A stretch of DNA of 64,000 nucleotides from Nocardia aurea (GTDB lineage Bacteria; Actinomycetota; Actinomycetes; Mycobacteriales; Mycobacteriaceae), in NCBI RefSeq assembly GCF_003123685.1, contig NZ_QCYJ01000005.1:558001-622000 (forward strand). The letters are read 5' to 3'. The notes beneath the pieces were generated by a model, which saw only the letters and a list, made by a program, of their open reading frames with translations, was not told the DNA's origin and searched no databases. Below, piece after piece: positions 35,030-42,461 of the stretch. The stretch's first letter is position 1, and the number at the start of each line of letters is the position of its first letter. The translations under genes were made by a program, and so were the position numbers.

Positions 35030-35782
35030 TCATTCGCCGAAGGGCGCGACCCGGACCATCTGGTTGAACCCGGCCGTGACGAGCAGTTTCGTCCGGCCTT
35101 GCGGCACGGCTTTCGCCTCGGCGTCGAACGCGGCGACCAGGTGGCGTTTGAGTTCGCGGCGCGGGTGACGGGTCAGCAGGTCCGCGATCCACTCGCGGTC
35201 GAATTCACCGACGCGGGCGCCGATCACGTCCACCGACGCGCCCGCGGAGACGAAACCGCCGGGGTCGCCCAGGTCGGCGGCGACGCCGGGGGTGATGTGG
35301 GAGGCGATGGCCGCACCGATCGCCTCGGCCCGGTCCGGTGCGGTTCCTTCGCGCAGCGCGAATTCGACCGCGGCCTCCGCGCCGGTCACCGCGAAACAGC
35401 GCCCAGGCGTCGGCTGTTCCAAGCGCAGATCGTGCAGCAGGCACGCGACGTAGACCAGTTCGTCGTCGAAACGCGCGCCGTCGAGATCGGCGAGTACCCG
35501 GCCGAAGAAATAGGTCCGGTACGAATGTTCGAGCATGTGCGTCGAGAGCGATTCGCGCGCTCGCCGTTCGGCGGCCACGGCCAGCCCGGAATCCGGCACC
35601 CGCAAACCTTCGAATTCCAGCCGTCCTTTGCCGCGCCCGCCCAGCGCGCTCGCCGCCTTGGCCGCGAGTAGTCCCGGCACGGCGCGGGCCAGCGCGGCGG
35701 CCAGTCGCCTGCGTTGCGCGCCCGACAGCGCGCCCCCGGTCCGAGTCGCCCATTCCCAATCGAGGTCCGCTGGGGCTCCCAC
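35030..35782 (-). CDS. HD-domain hydrolase-like protein
   Basis: A 250-residue protein with an HD metal-binding core: His in MLEHSYRTYFFGRVLA, the HD pair in VYVACLLHDLRLEQ, and a later His and Asp (IASHITPGVAADLGD, SVDVIGARV). This resembles the cyanamide-hydratase-like or small-molecule HD group. The first 50 residues are Ala/Arg-rich. The GTG at 35782 with GAGGAG upstream is preferred; the open frame continues upstream without homology. Substrate is unknown. It converges with pckA. Confidence 0.8.
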   Translation of the reverse strand: MGAPADLDWEWATRTGGALSGAQRRRLAAALARAVPGLLAAKAASALGGRGKGRLEFEGLRVPDSGLAVAAERRARESLSTHMLEHSYRTYFFGRVLADLDGARFDDELVYVACLLHDLRLEQPTPGRCFAVTGAEAAVEFALREGTAPDRAEAIGAAIASHITPGVAADLGDPGGFVSAGASVDVIGARVGEFDREWIADLLTRHPRRELKRHLVAAFDAEAKAVPQGRTKLLVTAGFNQMVRVAPFGE

Positions 35783-35915
35783 GCTGTTCTCCTCTGTTCG
35801 GCGTACCGATTCGAGTGAAACCCGCGCGCTCGCCCGGGACGAGTGGCGTGAACGCCAGTAATGCTCGGATTCTCGCCAGGGTGGTGCGCGATGCCCCGCG
35901 AACCTACCCCGGACG

Positions 35916-35955
35916 CGAACGAGCCCGATCCGAGAACCGGATCGGGGCTCGTTCG
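35916..35955. terminator. Hairpin downstream of the secreted lipase gene
   Basis: A 17-bp stem with one bulged base: CGAACGAGCCCGATCCG against CGGATCGGGGCTCGTTCG, loop AGAAC. It sits 13 bases past the lipase stop on the minus strand. Confidence 0.8.
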
Positions 35956-35968
35956 GCATCGCCGAATA

Positions 35969-37309
35969 TCAGTCGATGGTGCAGCCGGCGATGGGCTTGT
36001 CGGCCAGGCGATCGAGCAGGTAGGTGACCGCGTTGTCCGGGCCGAAGCCGTCGATCAACTCGGGTCCGAAATGGCCGGGCAGGGTGGTGCCGGGCAGGAT
36101 GGGCGGCAGGTCGTTGGTGCGGAAGGTGACCGTCGCGCCCTGCGCGCACCAGTCCTGGGCCAGCTGCCGGGCCTGGCCGTAGGGGACGGTGTCGTCGTTG
36201 AGGCCGCTGGTGATCAGCACCGGTGTGGTCGGGGCCGAATTACCGAGGCGCATCTCGGCGAGGGCGGGAATCGCCTCGGGGATCTCGGCCAGATGCTCGG
36301 TGAGCGGACGGCCGTCGATGGTCAGCGAACTGGTCCGCAGGAAGGGCTGATTGAAGATGACGTCACCTACGCATTCGTTGCTCAGCGTTTCCAGCATCGC
36401 GCGGCCCGCGGGTGTGGTCACCCGGTCGACGGCCTTGTTCAGTTCCGGGTAGCGCGCCAGCAGACCGTTGATCGCGAATCCGATGGCGCCGCCGATCAGC
36501 GCCCCGTCGATGCGCTGCAGGATCGCGGCCAGATCGGCGGTCGGCCCGCCCGCCCAGGTGCCCTTCAGGTTCAGTTCCGGCGCGTAGTCCGGCTGCATCT
36601 CCGCTGCCGCGCCGGTCGCGCCGCCGCCCTGGGAGTAACCCCAGAAGACCACGGGGGTCTCGGGGCCGACGCCGGCGAAGTTGTTGGCCGCGCGGGCGCC
36701 GTCGAGGATGGCGTGCGCGCCTTCGATCCGGTTGACGAAGGTGTGGATGCCCGGCGTGCCGAGACCGACGTAATCGGTGACGAGAACGCGGGCGCCGAGG
36801 GCGCTCCACACCGCCGAGGACGGCAGCTCCTGATTCGCCGAGACCGAGAACGCGGGCGAGAGATTGAACGACAGTGCGGTCGAGAACGCCACAGACATGG
36901 CGCACTGGTCGCCCTGTCCGGCGGTGCCGGGGCCGATCACCACGGTCGGACGTTCGCCCGCACCCTGCCACGGACCGGTCGCCTCGATGTAGGTGCCGGT
37001 CACCGCGACGGGGGAGCCGTCCTGCAACTGCGTGGTGTACATGATGTGCTGCGCGGCGCCCGGCCACCCTTTGACGGTGGGCGGTGTCACGAACAGCGAC
37101 ATGGGCTGGGTTCTGATGACCGAGCCGGGCTCGGTCGGAATCTGCGCGGGTGGAATGTAGAAGGAGCTCACCGGCGGCGCGGCCTGTGCCGCGCCGGTAT
37201 CGATCCCCGCTCCCGCGACCGCCGTGGCACAGGCCACGGCCGCCGCTGCGAGTATCCGTCCGGTCCGGGGTGAACCCGACCGTGTGCGCCGCCCAAATCT
37301 CTTCTGCAT
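35969..37309 (-). CDS. Secreted LIP-family lipase
   Basis: A 446-residue exported esterase/lipase. The N-terminus is basic, then ILAAAAVACATAVAGAGIDTGAAQA, with probable cleavage before APPVSS. The catalytic elbow is VVFWGYSQGGGATGAAA; an Asp is in GLNDDTVPYGQA and a His in LPGHFGPELIDG. Cys residues in WCAQG and GCTID could form a disulphide. LIP-family enzymes act on triglycerides or other esters in the envelope or medium. The ATG at 37309 has GGAGAG upstream and is followed by the signal peptide; the long open frame before it is not signal-like. It is divergent from the GlxA regulator, which may control it. Confidence 0.88.
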   Translation of the reverse strand: MQKRFGRRTRSGSPRTGRILAAAAVACATAVAGAGIDTGAAQAAPPVSSFYIPPAQIPTEPGSVIRTQPMSLFVTPPTVKGWPGAAQHIMYTTQLQDGSPVAVTGTYIEATGPWQGAGERPTVVIGPGTAGQGDQCAMSVAFSTALSFNLSPAFSVSANQELPSSAVWSALGARVLVTDYVGLGTPGIHTFVNRIEGAHAILDGARAANNFAGVGPETPVVFWGYSQGGGATGAAAEMQPDYAPELNLKGTWAGGPTADLAAILQRIDGALIGGAIGFAINGLLARYPELNKAVDRVTTPAGRAMLETLSNECVGDVIFNQPFLRTSSLTIDGRPLTEHLAEIPEAIPALAEMRLGNSAPTTPVLITSGLNDDTVPYGQARQLAQDWCAQGATVTFRTNDLPPILPGTTLPGHFGPELIDGFGPDNAVTYLLDRLADKPIAGCTID

Positions 37310-37709
37310 CGATATCTCTCCATATGCACCACCCGGGCACCGTCGCCCGAATGTCTCCCGAACCACATATAGCCGTATGACATGACGCTCGTCACACCTG
37401 CGATCTACCAGAGAGTAACATAGTTCGCCGAATCTGCGGTCAGGTGCCGTCACAATGGATCGGAAGACGAAAATTGTTGTGCGCGAAGAAAATTCGGCGC
37501 AAGAAATGCTGAGGATGCGATCGCCCGGGCCCGCTCGCGGCATTCGCGATCGCGGGCTGGATTCGTACGCTGGGGCGGGGGGAACCCTCGCCTAGTAACG
37601 ATGTTACTCGATTCGGCGGCAAAAGGGCGAAAAAGACGGTAACCGCATTATCGGGCCGCCGATCCGGCGCGAATCCGGGCAACCGATGGATTCGTGCCAC
37701 ACTCGTTCC
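37310..37709. other. 400-base divergent intergenic region
   Basis: It lies between the lipase and GlxA regulator genes and is noticeably AT-rich for this genome (for example around 37360-37430 and 37480-37520). AGTAAC occurs at 37414-37419 and again as a perfect dyad, listed separately. It must contain both promoters. No small gene is convincing. Confidence 0.45.
37594..37608. promoter_or_regulatory. 15-bp perfect dyad AGTAAC-GAT-GTTACT
   Basis: A perfect inverted repeat with 6-base arms and a 3-base centre, about 100 bases before the GlxA-type gene start. A second AGTAAC is at 37414. It is a candidate operator for the adjacent AraC-type regulator. Confidence 0.5.
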
Positions 37710-38660
37710 GTGAAACGGGTAGTGGCAATGGCGCTGGACGGCGTCATGACCTACGACCTGGCCTGTGTGGTCCAGGCGTTTCGGCACGGACCGGGGAGAA
37801 CCGGCGAGCCGATGGGTTTCGACATGGTCACCTGCGGGATTCGGCCCGGGCCCGTGTGGACGCCGAACGGTTTCGATCTGCGAGTCGAGCACGGGCTGGA
37901 GGCGCTGGAATCGGCCGATATCATCGTCGTGCCCGGGATCGGGCTGCCGACGCTGCCGACCCCGCCGGAGGTACTCGACGCGCTACGGGCGGCCTCCGGG
38001 CGCGAGGCGACGGTGATGAGCGTCTGCGTCGGCGCTTTCGTGCTGGCCGGGGCCGGATTGCTCGACGGTCGACCGGCGACCACGCACTGGGCCTACTGCG
38101 ACGAATTCGCCGCACTCTTCCCCGCGGTGAAACTGGATCCGGGCGCGCTGTACATCGATGACGGGGATGTGCTCACCTCGGCGGGACTGTCGGCGGCGTT
38201 CGATCTGTGCCTGCACGTGGTGCGGCGCGAACTGGGCGTCGGCGCCGCGGCGGATCTCGCCCGATGGAATGTCACCTCGCCGCATCGCGAGGGTGGTCAG
38301 GCGCAGTACATTCCGGATGCGCTGGGCGACAACAATTTTCCCGGAGCGCTCGCCGCCGCGCTGGCTCGGGCGGCGGCGGATCCCGCCGCGGTGAGCGATG
38401 TTTCGGCGCTGGCCGGTATGGCATTGATGAGCGAACGCACGCTGATCCGTCGTTTCAAGGCCGAGATGGGCACCACGCCGCGGCGCTGGCTGGAGGCGCA
38501 GCGGACCGCGCGGGCGCGAGAGTTGTTGGAAACCACCGAACTTCCGGTCGAGGTGGTCGCGGCGCGGGCGGGTTTCGGCAGCGTCACGGCTTTACGATCG
38601 CATCTGCGCGCCGCGACCGGAACGACGCCCGCCGGATATCGGCGTTCGCTGCGCCGTTAG
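37710..38660 (+). CDS. GlxA-type transcriptional regulator (DJ-1/PfpI plus AraC HTH)
   Basis: A 316-residue regulator with an N-terminal DJ-1/PfpI-like domain (VVAMALDGVMTYDLACVVQAF, nucleophile region SVCVGAFVLAGAGLLDGRPATTHW, about residues 1-185) and a C-terminal AraC DNA-binding domain with two HTH motifs (MSERTLIRRFKAEMGTTPRRWL, VEVVAARAGFGSVTALRSHLR). Proteins of this type often control choline, arginine, lipid or redox genes. GTG 37710 leads straight into the domain with no leader; a CACACT-like -10 upstream makes a leaderless start possible. ATG 37686 is the alternative. It is divergent from the secreted lipase. Confidence 0.88.
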   Translation: MKRVVAMALDGVMTYDLACVVQAFRHGPGRTGEPMGFDMVTCGIRPGPVWTPNGFDLRVEHGLEALESADIIVVPGIGLPTLPTPPEVLDALRAASGREATVMSVCVGAFVLAGAGLLDGRPATTHWAYCDEFAALFPAVKLDPGALYIDDGDVLTSAGLSAAFDLCLHVVRRELGVGAAADLARWNVTSPHREGGQAQYIPDALGDNNFPGALAAALARAAADPAAVSDVSALAGMALMSERTLIRRFKAEMGTTPRRWLEAQRTARARELLETTELPVEVVAARAGFGSVTALRSHLRAATGTTPAGYRRSLRR

Positions 38661-38869
38661 TTCCGCCTCTCCCGATCGGTGTCCGGCGCTATCCGCGGTA
38701 CCGCCTCGCGCGGGTTTCGGCCGAAGCCGCGCGGAGACGGACAGAGCGGTCCACTAGGCTGGTGCCGCGTTCAACGCTTCACGATCGTCCAGGCATGTTG
38801 CACCGGCTGAACTGCTCTGCTCTCCCTATTCGCACAGCGGCGGATCGACACGTGAGAGGTGGTTGAGGC

Positions 38870-39070
38870 ATGACCGATCTGGGATTCGGCACCGTGGGGG
38901 CACCGCTACTGACCGGGCCGGAGTCGACGGCGAGTACGCCGCTCGCCCGGGCCGCGGGTCGGTTGCAGGCGGTGTTGCCCCCGGGCTGGCGAGTCGAGAT
39001 CGCGGTCGCGCCCGACGAGCCCGGTGGACGTCCACGTCCGCTGCTGCGGGTGCTCATGCCGCAGGATTGA
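38870..39070 (+). CDS. Small conserved-looking hypothetical protein
   Basis: A 66-residue protein with strongly G/C third positions, hence probably real. It begins MTDLGFGTVGAPLLTGPES and has an amphipathic middle (LARAAGRLQAVLPPGWRVEIAVAPDEP) and a short C-terminal strand. It has no signal peptide or membrane segment, and no family is recognised. A GAGAGG-like site lies about 11 bases upstream. It is on the strand opposite to the aldehyde dehydrogenase, converging with it. Confidence 0.6.
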   Translation: MTDLGFGTVGAPLLTGPESTASTPLARAAGRLQAVLPPGWRVEIAVAPDEPGGRPRPLLRVLMPQD

Positions 39071-39127
39071 CCGAGGTCGGGGCGAGGACCGGCGGTGGTA
39101 CCCGACGACCCTCACCCCCATCCGGTG

Positions 39128-40573
39128 CTATCCGGTCCAGCCGAGCGGCATCAACAGCGATTTCTGCTCGCAGTACGCGTCGAGACCTTCCGGGCCGTTC
39201 TCGCGTCCGAGCCCGGAGTTCTTGTAGCCGCCGAAGGGCGCCGTCGGGTCGAAGGCGTACCAGTTGATCGCGTAGGTGCCGGTACGCACCCGGGACGCGA
39301 TCTCGGCCCCGTGTTCGATATCGGTCGTCCAGACCGAGCCCGCGAGTCCGTAGACCGAATCGTTGGCGATGGCGACGGCCTCGTCCTCGGTCTCGTACGG
39401 GATCACCGACAGCACCGGGCCGAAGATCTCCTCCTGCGCGATGGTCGACTTGTTGTCGACGTCGGCGAAGATCGTCGGTTCGACGAACCAGCCGCGGTCG
39501 AGCCCCTCGGGCCGCCCGCCGCCGAGAACCAGCCGCGCGCCCTCGGCCTTGCCGGTGGCGATATAGCCCTCGACGCGTTCGCGCTGACGTTCGGAGATCA
39601 GCGGGCCGAGTTGGACGGACGGATCGTCCGGAAGTCCGACCTTCATCGTCTTCACATGTTCGACCAGCGCGTCGAGGATCTCGTCGTAGCGACCGCGAGG
39701 GGCGAGGATGCGGGTCTGCGCGACGCAGCCCTGCCCGCTGTTCATCAGACCGGAGAACGCGAGAACGGGAATGCTCGCCGCCAGATCCATATCCGGCAGC
39801 AGGATCGCCGCCGATTTGCCGCCCAGTTCCAGCGAGACGCTCTTGAGCTGTTCGGTGGCGATCGCGCCGATCCGCCGTCCGACCGCCGTGCTCCCGGTGA
39901 AGGTCACCTTGTCGACGCCCGGATGCGAGATCAGGTATTCGGAGGCCTCGGCCTCGGCGGGCAGGACCGACAGCACGCCCTCCGGCAGGCCCGCCTCGGT
40001 GAAGATGTCGGCGACGATATTCGCGGTGATCGGGGTCAGCGGAGCGGGTTTGAGCACCACGGTGCAGCCCGCGAGCAGGGCGGGGGCGAGTTTGTTGCAG
40101 GCCAGGAACAGCGGCACATTCCACGCCGTCACCGCCGCCACGACGCCGCGCGGTTCACGGGTGACCCGCGAGGTGCCGAAGGAGCCGGTGCGGGTCTCCT
40201 GCCACGGGAAGGTTTTCGCGAGTTCGGCGAACGCGTCGATGGTGGCCGTGGCCGGGATCTGATTCAGCGTCATGGCGAACATCTGCGGCGCGCCCACTTC
40301 CGCGGTGAGCGCGGCGAGCAGTTCGGCCGAACGCTGCTCGAGCAACCGGGCGGCGCGGCTGAGCACGGCCGCGCGCTCCAGCGGCGGGGTCGACGGCCAC
40401 GGCCCGTTGTCGAAGGCGTGACGCGCGGCGGCGACCGCGGCGTCGACATCGGCGCGCACGACCACCGGAACGCTGCCGACCGGCTCGACCGTGGCGGGGG
40501 AGATGACCTGGAGGCGCTCGGACGAGGCAGGTTCGGTCCATCGGCCGCCGATGAACAAGCTGTCGTAATGCAT
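39128..40573 (-). CDS. Aldehyde dehydrogenase (Rv0223c-like)
   Basis: It oxidises an aldehyde to the acid with NAD(P)+. The 481-residue protein has the normal ALDH length; VTAWNVPLFLACNKLAPALLAGCTVVLKPAPLTP, VTFTGSTAVGRRI, the catalytic Glu in LELGGKS and the catalytic Cys in NSGQGCVAQTRI are present, as is the C-terminal GGYKNSGLGRENG. In M. tuberculosis the homologue at this position (Rv0223c), as I remember, belongs to the KstR cholesterol regulon; KstR-like sites lie directly upstream here, so a role in sterol or steroid aldehyde oxidation is likely. The start at 40573 is ATG. Confidence 0.92.
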   Translation of the reverse strand: MHYDSLFIGGRWTEPASSERLQVISPATVEPVGSVPVVVRADVDAAVAAARHAFDNGPWPSTPPLERAAVLSRAARLLEQRSAELLAALTAEVGAPQMFAMTLNQIPATATIDAFAELAKTFPWQETRTGSFGTSRVTREPRGVVAAVTAWNVPLFLACNKLAPALLAGCTVVLKPAPLTPITANIVADIFTEAGLPEGVLSVLPAEAEASEYLISHPGVDKVTFTGSTAVGRRIGAIATEQLKSVSLELGGKSAAILLPDMDLAASIPVLAFSGLMNSGQGCVAQTRILAPRGRYDEILDALVEHVKTMKVGLPDDPSVQLGPLISERQRERVEGYIATGKAEGARLVLGGGRPEGLDRGWFVEPTIFADVDNKSTIAQEEIFGPVLSVIPYETEDEAVAIANDSVYGLAGSVWTTDIEHGAEIASRVRTGTYAINWYAFDPTAPFGGYKNSGLGRENGPEGLDAYCEQKSLLMPLGWTG

Positions 40574-40620
40574 GAGAACACGTTACAGTTTTGCGGTCTG
40601 GTTGTCTGTAACCTGTTCCA
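40574..40620 (-). promoter_or_regulatory. Paired KstR-like operator upstream of aldehyde dehydrogenase
   Basis: Two half-sites form a 13-bp inverted repeat with one mismatch: GAACACGTTACAG at about 40576-40588 and CTGTAACCTGTTC at about 40606-40618, with 17 bases between. Each contains AAC-NN-GTT. The distal one, TGTAACCTGTTCCA (40607-40620), fits the KstR consensus TNNAACNNGTTNNA completely; the proximal one lacks only the first T. KstR represses cholesterol genes until a sterol CoA ester binds. The proximal site abuts the ATG, so binding would block transcription. Confidence 0.6.
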
Positions 40621-40683
40621 GTTCCATTCGTCGCCGGTGTCCTGACCTGGCCGAATTCCAACCTGTCGGTTCGCTTTTCCGCA

Positions 40684-40699
40684 AACGCACTATTGCGTT
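40684..40699. promoter_or_regulatory. Small perfect hairpin AACGCA-CTAT-TGCGTT
   Basis: A 6-bp perfect dyad 13 bases before the possible small ORF start, just upstream of GGAGG. It may be an operator or a leader hairpin. Confidence 0.3.
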
Positions 40700-40712
40700 C
40701 CGGAGGTTGACA

Positions 40713-40841
40713 GTGGATGCTGTAGCTACCGATCAGCTGCTTGACCGAAGTACGACAGTTCCGGAGCTCGACCAGTTCGAATCCGGCCGTCGTCACGTTC
40801 GTTTGCCGCGAAGTTCGGTTGTTCGATCCGTTCTGCATTGA
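40713..40841 (+). CDS. Possible 42-residue small ORF
   Basis: A GTG with a strong GGAGG ribosome binding site 6 bases upstream starts a short frame (DAVATDQLLDRSTTV). Its third codon positions are not G/C-rich, unlike real genes nearby, so it could be a leader peptide, an acquired fragment or chance. It ends 26 bases before the next gene. Confidence 0.28.
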   Translation: MDAVATDQLLDRSTTVPELDQFESGRRHVRLPRSSVVRSVLH

Positions 40842-40867
40842 TCTGATACCGCAGGGGTGAACGAGTC

Positions 40868-41170
40868 ATGGCGGTGCAAGTGATCGGTCGGTCGTTGATG
40901 ACCAGTGATCAGACCGAGCATCAGGCGAAGAGTGTCGGCAGCGGCGGGTGGGTCGTGTCGTTCCTACCGGGGCGAACGCTGACGATCGAGCAGGCGACAG
41001 CCGCGATGCAGGCCGCGGAAGCCGTCGCGGTGGTGGGTGTCCTCGCCGATCAGGTCGGGTTGACCACGTTGGAGACCGTCGGGCTGGCCATGCAGGAATC
41101 TCCCTGGTACGAACCGGTTTCCGGTGCGTGCGGGCCGCGCGGCTGGCGTCGGGGCTGGCTGGAGAAATAG
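40868..41170 (+). CDS. Small hypothetical protein
   Basis: A 100-residue soluble protein with no recognised family. It contains VGSGGWVVSFLPGRTLTIEQATAAMQAAEAVAVVGVLADQVGLTTLETVGLAM, an alpha/beta-looking core, and a Trp/Arg-rich C-terminus (CGPRGWRRGWLEK). Codon third positions fit a real gene. The style resembles short actinobacterial proteins carried near mobile or variable regions, but no such element is seen. It is convergent with the methyltransferase gene. Confidence 0.65.
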   Translation: MAVQVIGRSLMTSDQTEHQAKSVGSGGWVVSFLPGRTLTIEQATAAMQAAEAVAVVGVLADQVGLTTLETVGLAMQESPWYEPVSGACGPRGWRRGWLEK

Positions 41171-41192
41171 CGGGCCGGAGAACTCCGAGCCG

Positions 41193-42014
41193 CTATTTGG
41201 TCGCGACCACGACCAGATTGCTGACCAGCAGTTCCCTGATCGCGGGCACGCGCACCAGCCACCAGGCCCATTTCGGGTGGTAGCGCGGGAAGATCGTCCG
41301 CACATTCGCGGGAGTCGTTGCCGCCCAACGCAGTCCGTCGGCGGCGCGCACCGCGAACAGTGACTGCCCGAAGCGGTTCTTGGGTTCCCTGCCGTTCTTG
41401 CGCCGGTAGCGCCGCGCCGCGTATTCGCCGCCGAGGTAATGCCACGGACCGGTCTCGTGCCCGCCGAACGGGCCGTGCCACACCGTGTACGAGAGCACCA
41501 CCAGACCGCCGGGCCTGGTCACCCGCACCATCTCGTCGGCCATGAGCCACGGGTCCGAGACATGTTCGGCGACATTGGAAGAGAAACAGATGTCGACGGC
41601 GTCGTCGCGGAACGGCAGCGCCATCCCGGATCCTCGGACCGCGCCCGCGGCGGGCAGACCCGCCGCGTGCAATTCCGAGGGGTCTGGCTCGACGGGGATG
41701 TATCGCGCGCCGACGCGGGCGAACTCGTCGGCGAAGTAGCCGGGGCCGCCGCCGACGTCGAGCACGGTCGCGCCGTCGAGGTCGCGGCCGGTGAGATCGA
41801 GGTAGAAATCGCCGAGCATGGCCGCGCTGTCGGCGGCGATACCGCCGTAGAAGGTAGCGGGATCGGTCTGCTCGAATCGGAAGCTGCCGAGTAGTCGCAA
41901 GGACCGGCGCAGGGTCGCCCGGTGTGCGAACCGGGATTCCGCGCGATGCACCCTGGGCGCGAGCGGGCGGTCGGCCGTCTCGGTGGTGGGCGGCAATGTC
42001 TTGGCACTTGGCAC
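41193..42014 (-). CDS. Class I SAM-dependent methyltransferase (Rv0224c-like)
   Basis: A 273-residue methyltransferase of the Methyltransf_11 type. Motif I is VLDVGGGPGYFADEF, motif II YIPVEPDP, and DICFSSNVAEHVSDPWLMADEMVRVTRPGGLVVLSYTVWHGPFGGHE marks post-I to III. It lacks membrane segments apart from a C-terminal hydrophobic and Arg-rich patch (WWLVRVPAIRELLVSNLVVV), which may sit on the membrane. Its position next to the glycosyltransferase gene matches the Rv0224c-Rv0225 pair. Substrate is unknown; lipid or glycan modification is a reasonable guess. Confidence 0.87.
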   Translation of the reverse strand: MPSAKTLPPTTETADRPLAPRVHRAESRFAHRATLRRSLRLLGSFRFEQTDPATFYGGIAADSAAMLGDFYLDLTGRDLDGATVLDVGGGPGYFADEFARVGARYIPVEPDPSELHAAGLPAAGAVRGSGMALPFRDDAVDICFSSNVAEHVSDPWLMADEMVRVTRPGGLVVLSYTVWHGPFGGHETGPWHYLGGEYAARRYRRKNGREPKNRFGQSLFAVRAADGLRWAATTPANVRTIFPRYHPKWAWWLVRVPAIRELLVSNLVVVATK

Positions 42015-42071
42015 GGCGGAGAGTTTTCCACAGGCGGCCCGTGGTGGTACCGCCCGCGTCGGGCTAACCGA

Positions 42072-42123
42072 CCGGACTCCGGACCGGCCCGGCTCCGTAC
42101 CCGCCGGGCCGGTGGGAGTCCGG
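42072..42123. terminator. Long hairpin between the small peptide ORF and the methyltransferase gene
   Basis: Outer stem CCGGACTC/GAGTCCGG, a small internal mismatch, then inner stem ACCGGCCCGGC/GCCGGGCCGGT around a 9-base loop. It sits just after the stop of the minus-strand small ORF. Confidence 0.78.
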
Positions 42124-42127
42124 CGCG

Positions 42128-42271
42128 CTAGCCGATGCCGCTGCTCGCGCCGCTGCCGGTGGACAGCGACGAGGTGATCAGCGCCAGAAGTACGGCGAGC
42201 GCGCCGCCCAGGTCGCCGGTCGCGCCGCCGCCGGTGCCGCCGCCGGTCCGAGTCCTCGGTGTGGCCTTCAT
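42128..42271 (-). CDS. 47-residue small membrane or secreted peptide
   Basis: A short gene with an excellent GAGGAG site seven bases upstream of ATG 42271. The peptide begins MKATPRTRTGGGTGGG, then has a hydrophobic segment (LGGALAVLLALITSS) and a Ser/Gly-rich tail. It ends four bases before a strong hairpin, so it looks like a complete small transcription unit. No family is recognised. It could be a small membrane protein or a processed peptide. Confidence 0.55.
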   Translation of the reverse strand: MKATPRTRTGGGTGGGATGDLGGALAVLLALITSSLSTGSGASSGIG

Positions 42272-42461
42272 GTATTTCTCCTCATCGTTCTGGTTGATCG
42301 AGTGGCGGCAGGCTATCCAAAGTGGACTGTGAAATGTGGGCGTTTCAACATTTTCGTCAGATCGTTGCCGGTGAAGCGCTTGCCACGGGGACGCGCGCGC
42401 TATGGTGTACCCCGGTATCCACGTCCCCGGCCGGGGCCCGACGAGGCGAGAGAGCTCCACT

